A DNA stretch of 7,169 nucleotides, from NCBI GenBank assembly GCA_021774205.1, contig JAJFJI010000063.1, positions 1 to 7,169 on the forward strand. The letters are read 5' to 3'. Every line of letters starts with the position of its first letter. Position 1 is the stretch's first letter. The translations under genes were made by a program, and so were the position numbers. The notes under the pieces were generated by a model. That model saw only the letters and a list, made by a program, of their open reading frames with translations. It was not told where the DNA came from and did not search any database. Origin of the DNA: Nitrosomonas sp. (lineage in GTDB: Bacteria; Pseudomonadota; Gammaproteobacteria; Burkholderiales; Nitrosomonadaceae). Below are positions 1-7,169 of this stretch, one piece after another.

Positions 1-6
1 CTTTGG

Positions 7-1386
7 TTACGACAAGAACCTTGCTACGAGGGCTTTTTCAATATTACCGGTCAAAGGAATTTTGACCCGGTGACCACTACCTGGTGCGACATCCACACTT
101 TTACCATGAATATCGGTCATTTGTGAAAGCTTGACCGTCTGATTCCCTGAAGGGTGAATAATTTCCAACCGATCACCCACCTGGAATCTATTTTTTACTA
201 ATACTTCCGCCATTCCATTGGCGTTATCGAAACCGGTAATATCACCCACATATTGACTACGATTTGATTCTGAATGTCCACGCAAATAATTTTGCGTTTC
301 ATGGTTATGATGGCGCTGATAAAAGCCATCGGTATACCCCCGATTTGCCAGCCCTTCCAGTTCTCCAAGTAACGAAGGATTAAAAGGACGCTTTGCTACG
401 GCATCATCAATTGCCTGGCGATATGCCTGCGCCGTTCGTGCCACATAATAGAGTGATTTAGTACGGCCCTCAATTTTTAATGAATCCACGCCAATATCAG
501 CGAGCCGTCCAATATGCTCTATTGCCCGCAAGTCCTTGGAGTTCATGATATAAGTACCATGTTCATCCTCCATTATTGGCATCATTTGTCCAGGACGTTG
601 TTTTTCCTCGATTAAATATATCTTATCAGCTGCAGGATGGCGCCTAATCTCCTGGTTTTCACCATTCACCAGGTCATGCGGCCCATTCGATTGCTCAACT
701 GCTTGATTAAAATCAAAATCAATTTTTTGCGCTGCCTCGACATCCTCACAAGCATCAGCCACTGCAGACTTCACTTTGTAATCCCAACGGCACGAATTGG
801 TACAAGTACCTTGATTAGGATCTCGATGGTTAAAGTAACCAGATAATAAGCAGCGCCCGGAATAAGCGATACACAATGCGCCATGAACGAATACCTCAAG
901 CTCCATATCCGGGCAGTTTTGACGAATTTGCGCGACTTCATCAAGCGATAATTCTCGTGATAAAATAACGCGCGTTAAACCAATTTTTTGCCAAAACTTG
1001 ACGCCCATATAATTAACTGTATTCGCTTGCACGGATAAATGAATGGGAACTTCCGGCCACTTTTCACGAACCAGCAAAATAAGCCCTGGGTCAGACATAA
1101 TCAGCGCATCCGGTTTCAGTTCAATAACTGGCGCCATGTCAGAAAGATAAGTTTTTATTTTTGCATTATGTGGCATGATATTGCTGGCAACAAAGAATTT
1201 TTTTGCCATTGCATGCGCTTCGGCAATACCAGTACGAAGTTGTTCCAGGCCAAACTCATTGTTGCGAGCGCGCAAAGAATAACGTGGCTGGCCGGCATAA
1301 ACCGCATCTGCGCCAAACGCATAAGCTGCATGCATCTTTTCTAACGAACCAGCAGGAAGGAGGAGTTCGGGCGATTTCAACATCAT
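7..1386 (-). CDS. trhP: tRNA 5-hydroxyuridine synthase, U32 peptidase-like family (TrhP/YegQ)
   Basis: Complete 459-residue protein closely matching E. coli YegQ/TrhP (about 453 residues) along its length. In the characterised family TrhP hydroxylates wobble uridine 34 of certain tRNAs to ho5U, the first step towards cmo5U-type modifications. The reaction depends on prephenate and an iron-sulfur cluster. Visible here are the N-terminal barrel start (PELLLPAGSLEKM, then GADAVYAGQPRYSLR), the U32 signature with four cysteines C172, C179, C195 and C199 (LCIAYSGRCLLSGY and NQGTCTNSCRW), which are the likely cluster ligands, and DEHGTYIMNSKDL followed by SLKIEGRTKS. Residues about 206-255 are a variable stretch; the C-terminal 80 or so residues form the small beta-barrel domain of the family. 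The start is the first of two adjacent ATGs, with AGGA (1399-1396) 9 nt upstream. It is divergent from dnaE. Despite the name 'peptidase U32', proteolysis is not expected. Other U32 hydroxylases such as RlhA are longer, so TrhP is the best call. Confidence 0.93.
   Translation of the reverse strand: MMLKSPELLLPAGSLEKMHAAYAFGADAVYAGQPRYSLRARNNEFGLEQLRTGIAEAHAMAKKFFVASNIMPHNAKIKTYLSDMAPVIELKPDALIMSDPGLILLVREKWPEVPIHLSVQANTVNYMGVKFWQKIGLTRVILSRELSLDEVAQIRQNCPDMELEVFVHGALCIAYSGRCLLSGYFNHRDPNQGTCTNSCRWDYKVKSAVADACEDVEAAQKIDFDFNQAVEQSNGPHDLVNGENQEIRRHPAADKIYLIEEKQRPGQMMPIMEDEHGTYIMNSKDLRAIEHIGRLADIGVDSLKIEGRTKSLYYVARTAQAYRQAIDDAVAKRPFNPSLLGELEGLANRGYTDGFYQRHHNHETQNYLRGHSESNRSQYVGDITGFDNANGMAEVLVKNRFQVGDRLEIIHPSGNQTVKLSQMTDIHGKSVDVAPGSGHRVKIPLTGNIEKALVARFLS
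46..71 (-). repeat. Bulged inverted repeat near the 3' end of trhP
   Basis: On the plus strand ACCGGTCAAA (46-55) pairs with TTTGACCCGGT (61-71) if one C is bulged, leaving a 5-nt loop (GGAAT). This gives ten base pairs with a single bulge. It falls within trhP codons about 13-22 before the stop. No T-run follows on either strand, so it does not read as an intrinsic terminator. It may be coincidental coding structure. Confidence 0.4.
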
Positions 1387-1441
1387 GTAGAATAATCCTG
1401 GTTAATAAAAATCCGATCGACTAGCGAAAAATTGTAACATC
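1387..1441. promoter_or_regulatory. Divergent trhP-dnaE intergenic region, presumed promoters
   Basis: These 55 bp are the only DNA between two divergent start codons, so 5' signals for both genes must lie here or inside the opposite gene. The minus-strand side holds the trhP ribosome binding site AGGA (1399-1396). Upstream of the dnaE ATG I see no purine-rich Shine-Dalgarno, only GCGAAAAATTGTAACATC. The region is AT-rich and contains a CGATCG palindrome at 1414-1419. I found no pair of -35/-10 hexamers good enough to assign. The promoter role is inferred from gene arrangement. Confidence 0.4.
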
Positions 1442-4400
1442 ATGCCCAATACGCCTGTTTTTATCCACTTACGTTTACATAGTGAATATTCTATCCTGGA
1501 TAGTATCATTCGTGTTAATGATGCCATCTCAAAAGCAATCACTGATGACATGCCAGCACTGGCACTTACTGATCTTTCCAACCTATTTGGCCTGGTAAAG
1601 TTTTATCAAAGTGCAAATAGAAATGGCATTAAACCAATTATAGGTTGCGATGTTTGGGTCAACAATGAATCTGACCGTGACAAACCAACGCGGCTATTGC
1701 TGCTATGCCAGTCCTCCGCTGGATATTTGCTGTTATCTCGTTTGCTGTCCCGCGCCTATCGAGAAAATCAATATCGCGGCAAAGCTGAACTCAAAATATC
1801 CTGGTTTGATCAAAACGAATATGGGTCAGACGGATTAATCGCTTTATCAGGCGCACGTCTAGGCAATATTGGGCTTTCCCTGTTGCAAAACAATTTGGCT
1901 CAAGCTGAAACGAGTGCTAAAACATGGGCAGATCTATTCCCTGGCAGATTTTACATCGAAATACAAAGAGAGGGTCACCCAAATGAAGAAACAATGGTGC
2001 AACAATCACTAAAACTTGCATCAAACCTTCATCTACCAGTTGTTGCAACGCAATCCATACAATTTTTACATCCAGAAGATTATCAAGCCCACGAGGCACG
2101 CGTCTGCATTGCGGAAGGCTATGTGCTGGGTGATCGGCGCCGTTCAAAAAAATTTACTGAACAACAGTACTTCAAAACCCAATCTGAAATGGCTGCATTA
2201 TTTGCTGATGTTCCCGCTGCACTATCCAATAGCATTGAGATCGCCAAACGTTGCAATATTGAACTAAAACTGGGTATAAATTGTTTACCGCTGTTTCCAA
2301 CACCCAACAATGAGAGTCTGGAAGATTATTTGCGCGATCAAGCGCTAGCTGGTCTTACTAGCCGGTTGCATGCACTTTTTCCAGTGGCTGACGAATATCA
2401 GTTACAGTTTCCAAAATATCGAGAGCGACTTGATTTTGAGGTCAATACCATTATACAGATGGGTTTTGCCGGTTATTTTTTGATTGTTGCTGATTTTATT
2501 AACTGGGCAAAACAAAATGCTGTGCCGGTTGGTCCGGGACGGGGTTCTGGCGCTGGCTCCCTAGTTGCCTACTGTCTCAGTATTACTGATCTTGATCCAT
2601 TGCGTTACGATTTACTTTTTGAGCGTTTCCTTAATCCAGAACGCGTTTCGATGCCTGATTTTGATATCGACTTTTGCCAGGAACGGCGCGAACTTGTCAT
2701 CGACTACGTTAAGCAACGATACGGGACTGAAAGCGTTTCGCAAATCGTTACCTTTGGCACCATGGCCGCAAAAGCGGTTGTTCGTGATGTTGGCCGGGTA
2801 CTGGATTTGCCGTATAACTTTGTCGATCAGCTCGCAAAATTAGTGCCATTTGAACTCGGCATGACGTTAAAAAAAGCACATGCTATTGAACCACAATTAA
2901 ATCAACGCGCTCGTGAAGAGGAAGATGTCAAAAATTTGCTGGATCTAGCTGAAAATCTTGAAGGGCTTACCCGTAACGTAGGTATGCATGCCGGTGGTGT
3001 ATTAATTTCCCCTGGAAAAATTACTGACTTCTGCCCCATCTATTGCACCGAATCCGGTGGTTCAGTCGTGAGTCAACTCGACAAGGATGATGTAGAAAAA
3101 ATCGGCCTGGTGAAATTTGACTTTTTGGGATTACGAACCCTTACCATTATCGACCGCGCCGTCCATTTTATCAGGCAACAGAATCTTGCTTTACGACAAG
3201 AAACATCGATTAATGAAATGGCCGATGAAAGCCAATTTTCACTGGAAGCGCTTCCACTGGATGATACCGCCACTTACGCGTTGCTTCGTCAAGGAAATGC
3301 AGTTGGCGTTTTTCAGTTTGAATCACGTGGCATGAAGGATTTGTTACAGAAGTCAAAACCAGATCGTTTCGAGGATCTTATCGCGTTAGTCGCATTGTAC
3401 CGCCCTGGCCCGATGGACCTGATTCCAGAATTTATAGAGCGTAAACATGGCAAACGTATCGATTATATTGATCCACGTTTACAACCCATTCTTAGTGCCA
3501 CCTACGGCATTATGATATATCAGGAACAGGTTATGCAAATCGCCCAGGTCATTGGCGGATATAGTCTCGGCAGCGCTGATCTACTTCGCCGGGCAATGGG
3601 GAAAAAGAAAGTTGAAGAAATGGCGCAACAGCGGGATATTTTTGTTGCGGGTGCTGTTAAAAACGATTTGGCTGAAAATAAAGCAATAGAACTATTTAGC
3701 CTGATGGAAAAATTTGCAGGTTACGGTTTTAATAAATCACACGCAGCGGCCTATGCGTTAATTGCTTACCAAACTGCCTTTCTTAAGGCCCATTATCCAG
3801 CGGCATTTATGGCAGCAACTTTATCGGCAGATATGGACGATACTGACAAAGTACATATTTTTTATAAAGATAGTCTGACAAATAATCTGACTATCCAACC
3901 GCCGGATATTAACTTATCTAGCTATCATTTTACGCCGGTTAACAACAAAACCATTCGATATGGTTTGGGGGCAGTAAAAGGAACCGGCGAAACCGCGATT
4001 ACCGCAATCATTAACGAGCATGGTGAAAATGGACATTTTACCGATTTATTCAATTTTTGTAGCCGGGTTGACCGGCGTATTGTCAATCGTCGCGTCATGG
4101 AAGCGCTAATTCGCGTGGGCTCATTTGACTGTATCAATGAAAATCGTGCCAGTTTGCTAGCATCTGTGGGAATCGCCATTGAGTCAGCTGAACAAATCAG
4201 TCGCACGACAAAACAAGCAAGTTTATTCCAAGACAGTGATGAAACAGACCTCAAACCCCAACTCAATAGCGCAGAACCATGGAATGAAAGAGATAAGCTT
4301 ATAAATGAGAAGCTTGGATTGGGTTTCTATCTGAGCGGGCACTTATTTAATACTTATCAGCAAGAACTGAAACAATTTATACATTCCCGATTAGACCGTC

Positions 4401-4972
4401 TGAATCCCCAACAAGCGCCACAACTTTTGACTGGCATTATTTATAACGTCCGCATACAAAAAACCAGACGAGGAAGAATGGGTGTTATCGTTCTCGATGA
4501 TGGTAATGCACAGGTAGAATTAGTCGTTTTTGATGAACTATTTAACGCTAACCGCGGTTGGTTGAAAGAAGACCAGTTGCTAATCGTTGAGGCAAAAGTA
4601 AATACAAGAAGTTACAACCATGATAATAGCGGTGAACTACGTGTCACCGCTGAAAAAATGTTTGATCTTGCGAGTGCGCGTTCACGCTATGCCAAAAGAA
4701 TCAGCTTAAATTGCCACCAGGCATCATTATCAAACATCACCAGACTAAAAGAATTACTCGCCCCTTATTGTAATCCTGATAAAACGACGCATCCGGATAA
4801 AAGTGGCCATGAGAATGGCCACTATTACTGCCCAGTTTCAATGAGTTATCATAACCAGCTGGCAGTCTGCGAGCTTGAGCTTGGAGACGCCTGGCGAGTC
4901 GAACTACATGATGACCTATTACAATCTTTGTCGACAATTTTCAAGGCAGAAAATATCAAGATCATTTATTGA
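1442..4972 (+). CDS. dnaE: DNA polymerase III subunit alpha (DnaE1 type)
   Basis: Complete 1176-residue replicative polymerase, close to the 1160 residues of E. coli DnaE. It is the catalytic alpha subunit of the Pol III holoenzyme. Domains in order: an N-terminal PHP domain (about 7-280), degenerate since the active-type second His and the TDH His are R11 and L45 (HLRLH, LTDLSN); then palm, thumb and fingers with GPGRGSGAGS (364-373), PDFDID carrying D406 and D408, and KFDFLGL carrying D560, which line up with E. coli catalytic D401, D403 and D555. YRPGPMDLIP (653-662), YQEQVM (693-698) and GYGFNKSHAAAY (from 760) follow. A beta-clamp motif QASLF lies at 925-929, an OB fold at about 995-1070, and a C-terminal domain expected to bind tau. 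No proofreading exonuclease is present, so a separate DnaQ is expected. The start gives the family N-terminus (FIHLRLHSEYS); the ribosome binding site is weak. A repeat of PDK-containing units at 1112-1123 looks like a small lineage-specific insertion. Confidence 0.98.
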   Translation: MPNTPVFIHLRLHSEYSILDSIIRVNDAISKAITDDMPALALTDLSNLFGLVKFYQSANRNGIKPIIGCDVWVNNESDRDKPTRLLLLCQSSAGYLLLSRLLSRAYRENQYRGKAELKISWFDQNEYGSDGLIALSGARLGNIGLSLLQNNLAQAETSAKTWADLFPGRFYIEIQREGHPNEETMVQQSLKLASNLHLPVVATQSIQFLHPEDYQAHEARVCIAEGYVLGDRRRSKKFTEQQYFKTQSEMAALFADVPAALSNSIEIAKRCNIELKLGINCLPLFPTPNNESLEDYLRDQALAGLTSRLHALFPVADEYQLQFPKYRERLDFEVNTIIQMGFAGYFLIVADFINWAKQNAVPVGPGRGSGAGSLVAYCLSITDLDPLRYDLLFERFLNPERVSMPDFDIDFCQERRELVIDYVKQRYGTESVSQIVTFGTMAAKAVVRDVGRVLDLPYNFVDQLAKLVPFELGMTLKKAHAIEPQLNQRAREEEDVKNLLDLAENLEGLTRNVGMHAGGVLISPGKITDFCPIYCTESGGSVVSQLDKDDVEKIGLVKFDFLGLRTLTIIDRAVHFIRQQNLALRQETSINEMADESQFSLEALPLDDTATYALLRQGNAVGVFQFESRGMKDLLQKSKPDRFEDLIALVALYRPGPMDLIPEFIERKHGKRIDYIDPRLQPILSATYGIMIYQEQVMQIAQVIGGYSLGSADLLRRAMGKKKVEEMAQQRDIFVAGAVKNDLAENKAIELFSLMEKFAGYGFNKSHAAAYALIAYQTAFLKAHYPAAFMAATLSADMDDTDKVHIFYKDSLTNNLTIQPPDINLSSYHFTPVNNKTIRYGLGAVKGTGETAITAIINEHGENGHFTDLFNFCSRVDRRIVNRRVMEALIRVGSFDCINENRASLLASVGIAIESAEQISRTTKQASLFQDSDETDLKPQLNSAEPWNERDKLINEKLGLGFYLSGHLFNTYQQELKQFIHSRLDRLNPQQAPQLLTGIIYNVRIQKTRRGRMGVIVLDDGNAQVELVVFDELFNANRGWLKEDQLLIVEAKVNTRSYNHDNSGELRVTAEKMFDLASARSRYAKRISLNCHQASLSNITRLKELLAPYCNPDKTTHPDKSGHENGHYYCPVSMSYHNQLAVCELELGDAWRVELHDDLLQSLSTIFKAENIKIIY
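4775..4810 (+). repeat. Imperfect 18-nt tandem duplication inside dnaE
   Basis: Two adjacent 18-nt units, 4775-4792 and 4793-4810, agree at 12 of 18 positions by eye, sharing CC-GATAAAA at the start and CAT at the end. They encode PDKTTH followed by PDKSGH (residues 1112-1123 of DnaE), then ENGH. The period keeps the reading frame. The second unit ends in the left arm of the inverted repeat at 4802-4823. It probably arose by local duplication and drift within the C-terminal domain. Confidence 0.55.
4802..4823 (+). repeat. Perfect 9-bp inverted repeat with GAGA loop inside dnaE
   Basis: AGTGGCCAT (4802-4810) and ATGGCCACT (4815-4823) are exact reverse complements separated by GAGA, which as RNA would be a GNRA tetraloop. 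After one A-A mismatch, three more pairs (4798-4800 with 4825-4827) extend the stem. It lies wholly in dnaE coding sequence, over SGHENGHY, about 150 bp before the stop. No U-run follows, so it is not an intrinsic terminator. The structure is seen in the sequence; any function is unknown. Confidence 0.6.
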
Positions 4973-4992
4973 TCAAAATCGGCTTCGGTATA

Positions 4993-6249
4993 CTAAACTT
5001 CATACAACGGACTCATTGGATATTCCAATGCTTCTTTAATAGCTACTAAGGACAGTACAGCTTCTTGACCATCGATAATTCGATGATCATAGGAAAACGC
5101 AAGATAATTCATTGGCCGAATAACCACCTGGCCATTTTCTACCACTGGCCGATCCTTGGTTGCATGAATGCCCAGAATGGCGCTCTGTGGCGGGTTAATA
5201 ATGGGAGTAGAAAGCATAGAGCCAAATACGCCCCCGTTGGTGATGGAAAAAGTTCCACCTGTCAATTCATCGATTGTAAGCTTGCCATTTTTGGCGCGTC
5301 CGGCAAAATCGGCAATTTGCATTTCGATTTCGGCGAGTGATAAACGATCAGCATCACGAATAATTGGCACAACCAAGCCTCGTGGGCTACCGACGGCAAT
5401 CCCAATATCATAAAAATCATGATAAACAATATCATTTCCATCAACGGACGCATTTATAATTGGATACTTTTTTAATGCAGCCACAACCGCTTTAACGAAA
5501 AATGAAGTAAAGCCAAGTTTAACCCCATGTTGCTTCTCAAATTCGACCTTGTATCGAGTTCGCAAACTAATAATCGCCTGCATATTGACTTCATTAAAGG
5601 TCGTTAAAATCGCCGCAGTAGATTGAGACTGCACTAATCGTTCAGCAATACGCATCCTTAGACGCGACATCGCAACCCTTCTTTCAGTCCGGCTGGCCAT
5701 CTCTGGTGCTGAAGCAACCGTTTCAGATATCACTTGGTCCGTTGACGTTGACGACATACTGGATTTTCCTTGCACATAAGACAGCACATCTTCTTTAGCA
5801 ATACGTCCGTCACGTCCCGATCCCTTGATAGTGCTAATTTCAGTCATGTTTAGGTTATTTTCCTGCGCCAAGTGTCTAGCGGCAGGCATCAAAACAGGCT
5901 CACCCTGATCAATAGGCTTATCCTCAATTTTTTCTTTCGTGGTTGCATTTACCGCTTTTAATTCGGGTGATTGTGATTCATCAACGGCCGTTTCAGCAAC
6001 TACGCCTTTTGCCTCTGTATCAATGGTTGCAATGACTTCGTCACTGACCACATTGGCGCCATCGTGCTTAATAATTTTAGTTAACACACCGGCTTTAGGT
6101 GCTGGCAATTCAAGCACTACTTTATCGGTTTCAACATCAATTAAATTTTCACCACGATCAACCTGTTCACCTTGCTTCTTATGCCACGAAACCAATGTCG
6201 CTTCCGCAACCGATTCTGATAATACGGGCACCTTAACGTCAACTAACAT
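4993..6249 (-). CDS. odhB: Dihydrolipoyllysine succinyltransferase, E2 of 2-oxoglutarate dehydrogenase
   Basis: Complete 418-residue E2 core subunit (also called sucB). It transfers the succinyl group from the E1 product through its lipoyl arm to CoA, giving succinyl-CoA in the TCA cycle. Domains in order: a lipoyl domain (1-77) with the lipoylated lysine K43 in ETDKVVLE; a charged linker (78-117), poorer in Ala/Pro than usual; a peripheral subunit-binding domain (about 120-157, MPAARHLAQEN to GRDGRIAKEDV) that docks E3 and/or E1; a Ser/Thr-rich linker; and the acyltransferase domain (about 190-418) ending in YDHRIIDG with catalytic H389 and D393. The chosen ATG gives MLVDVKVPVLSESV, the family N-terminus, and has GAAGGGG 8 nt upstream. 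The same frame stays open to an ATG at 6294, but that extension overlaps odhA and encodes the ribosome binding site. The pair with odhA, and the substrate-typical PVLSESV start, favour the 2-oxoglutarate over the pyruvate complex. Confidence 0.96.
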   Translation of the reverse strand: MLVDVKVPVLSESVAEATLVSWHKKQGEQVDRGENLIDVETDKVVLELPAPKAGVLTKIIKHDGANVVSDEVIATIDTEAKGVVAETAVDESQSPELKAVNATTKEKIEDKPIDQGEPVLMPAARHLAQENNLNMTEISTIKGSGRDGRIAKEDVLSYVQGKSSMSSTSTDQVISETVASAPEMASRTERRVAMSRLRMRIAERLVQSQSTAAILTTFNEVNMQAIISLRTRYKVEFEKQHGVKLGFTSFFVKAVVAALKKYPIINASVDGNDIVYHDFYDIGIAVGSPRGLVVPIIRDADRLSLAEIEMQIADFAGRAKNGKLTIDELTGGTFSITNGGVFGSMLSTPIINPPQSAILGIHATKDRPVVENGQVVIRPMNYLAFSYDHRIIDGQEAVLSLVAIKEALEYPMSPLYEV

Positions 6250-6257
6250 GGCCACAT

Positions 6258-6264
6258 CCCCTTC
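6258..6264 (-). promoter_or_regulatory. odhB ribosome binding site
   Basis: Reading on the minus strand, GAAGGGG sits 8 nt before the odhB ATG at 6249 and just after the odhA stop (TAG, 6268-6266). It supports the 418-residue OdhB start and rejects the longer in-frame start at 6294. Its position directly after the odhA stop would suit translational coupling between the two subunits. Confidence 0.75.
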
Positions 6265-6265
6265 G

Positions 6266-7169
6266 CTAAATTTTTTCTCTAAAAGCCGCTTCAATTACTT
6301 CATTCTGCTTAAACTTATGTTTTGCAAGATATCCAGCTGCCGGAGCGGCAGACGATGGCCGCAAAGCATAGCCCAATTCTTGATCCGGCCGCAGATGGCG
6401 TAATAAGTAATGTTGAATCCGGTGCCATGCACCTTGGTTACCTGGCTCTTCCTGGCACCAAATGACTTCTTTGGCTTTTTTATATCGATTGATCTCGGCC
6501 TGAAAATCATCATGTGGAAATGGATACAACTGCTCAATACGAATAATCGCCATATTATCAATCTCATGCTCGCGTCGATAAGCCATTAATTCATAATAAA
6601 TCTTTCCACTACAGGCAATGACACGCCGCACTTTTACTGGATTAAGCTGCTCTGTTTCCGGTATAACTGGTTGAAAGCACCCCTTGGCAAGCTCATCAAG
6701 GGGTGAAGCTGACTCTTTATGCCGCAACAGGCTTTTTGGCGTCATAATAATCAGTGGTTTTCGCATTACCCTAATCATCTGCCGTCGCAATAGATGAAAC
6801 ATTTGTGCAGGCGTCGATGGCACACAAACCTGAATATTGTATTCGGAACATAATTGTAGGTAACGTTCTAACCGTGCTGACGAATGTTCTGGTCCTTGCC
6901 CCTCATAACCATGTGGCAACATCATGACTAATCCGCATAACCGACCCCATTTAGCTTCACCCGAAGTAATAAACTGATCGATGACGACTTGCGCGCAATT
7001 GGCAAAATCACCAAATTGCGCTTCCCAGATAATTAACTCATTAGGTTGCGTCGTCGCATAGCCATATTCAAAGGCCAACACAGCTTCTTCTGACAAAATG
7101 GAATTAATAATCATGAAATCAGGCTGATCAGGCATAATATTGCGTAATGGTATATAAATACCATCGCTC
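6266..7169 (-). CDS. odhA: 2-oxoglutarate dehydrogenase E1 component, C-terminal part (runs off right edge)
   Basis: Partial gene (also called sucA): 300 residues to the stop are present, where full E1o proteins have about 930-950. The frame stays open from the ATG at 7135 to the window edge, reading SDGIYIPLRNI before MPDQPDF, which matches internal SucA sequence, so 7135 is not a start. E1o is the thiamine-diphosphate decarboxylase that acts on 2-oxoglutarate and succinylates the E2 lipoyl arm. Visible are the pyrimidine-binding transketolase-like region (LSEEAVLAFEYGYAT, WEAQFGDFANCAQVVIDQF, LPHGYEGQGPEHSSARLERY, VCVPSTPAQMFHLLRRQ, MTPKSLLRH) and the E1o C-terminal domain (IIRIEQLYPFP, WCQEEPGNQGAWH, ending in FREKI). 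These motifs separate it from the pyruvate-specific AceE. It is followed after 16 bp by odhB in the same direction. Promoter and N-terminal domains lie outside the window. Confidence 0.96.
   Translation of the reverse strand, partial: SDGIYIPLRNIMPDQPDFMIINSILSEEAVLAFEYGYATTQPNELIIWEAQFGDFANCAQVVIDQFITSGEAKWGRLCGLVMMLPHGYEGQGPEHSSARLERYLQLCSEYNIQVCVPSTPAQMFHLLRRQMIRVMRKPLIIMTPKSLLRHKESASPLDELAKGCFQPVIPETEQLNPVKVRRVIACSGKIYYELMAYRREHEIDNMAIIRIEQLYPFPHDDFQAEINRYKKAKEVIWCQEEPGNQGAWHRIQHYLLRHLRPDQELGYALRPSSAAPAAGYLAKHKFKQNEVIEAAFREKI

Noticed and set aside
7..18. 12-nt direct repeat TTACGACAAGAA, also at 3191-3202
   Set aside because: One or two exact 12-mers are expected by chance in a window this size, and the two sites lie in unrelated coding sequence.
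3925..4266. Open frame of 113 codons on the minus strand inside dnaE
   Set aside because: It is antisense to conserved DnaE coding sequence and its translation is Ser/Arg-rich with no family resemblance.
4293..4318. Two AAGCTT palindromes close together in dnaE
   Set aside because: They are short six-base palindromes in coding sequence without any wider symmetry or repeat.
4960..4974. GATCA-TTTAT-TGATC hairpin at the dnaE stop as a terminator
   Set aside because: The stem is only 5 bp and AT-rich, the flanking bases do not pair, and there is no T-run on either side.
6250..6294. Longer OdhB N-terminus starting at 6294
   Set aside because: The 15 extra residues overlap the end of odhA, include the Shine-Dalgarno as codons (SEGDVA) and are not part of the family N-terminus.
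6337..6351. CTGCCG-GAG-CGGCAG inverted repeat in odhA
   Set aside because: It is a 6-bp stem with a 3-nt loop over codons for an Ala/Pro-rich stretch (SSAAPAAG) conserved in E1o, so coding sequence explains it.
5939..6403. Open frame of 154 codons on the plus strand across odhB and odhA
   Set aside because: It is antisense to two well-supported genes, spans their junction, shows low-complexity Ser/Thr-rich translation and has no recognisable domain or convincing start.

Overview
The window carries four ordinary protein-coding genes and almost no non-coding DNA. They are a complete tRNA U34 hydroxylase of the U32 peptidase-like family (trhP/yegQ, minus strand), a complete replicative DNA polymerase III alpha subunit (dnaE, plus strand), a complete 2-oxoglutarate dehydrogenase E2 subunit (odhB/sucB, minus strand), and the C-terminal third of the matching E1 subunit (odhA/sucA, minus strand), whose 5' part lies beyond the right edge.

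The proteins look proteobacterial. The DnaE N-terminus (HLRLHSEYSILDS), its degenerate PHP domain and its QASLF clamp motif, together with the TrhP and SucA sequences, resemble Beta- and Gammaproteobacteria most closely. The DnaE wording and moderately AT-leaning base composition suggest a betaproteobacterium, perhaps of the Nitrosomonas type. That placement is inference from memory of the families, not a search result.

Layout: trhP (7-1386, minus) and dnaE (1442-4972, plus) are divergent, separated by 55 bp. dnaE then converges on odhB (4993-6249, minus) with only 20 bp between the stop codons and no convincing terminator. odhA (6266 to the right edge, minus) reads into odhB across a 16-bp gap that carries a strong ribosome binding site, so the two form an operon. 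No lpd (E3) gene follows odhB.

Functionally, odhA and odhB encode two consecutive activities of one TCA-cycle complex. TrhP (wobble-uridine modification) and DnaE (chromosome replication) are housekeeping neighbours with no evident shared pathway. I found no mobile element, CRISPR array, RNA gene, toxin or defence system, and no sign of a previously undescribed system. The main local oddities are an imperfect 18-nt tandem duplication and a perfect GNRA-loop inverted repeat inside the 3' end of dnaE, and a bulged hairpin near the 3' end of trhP.
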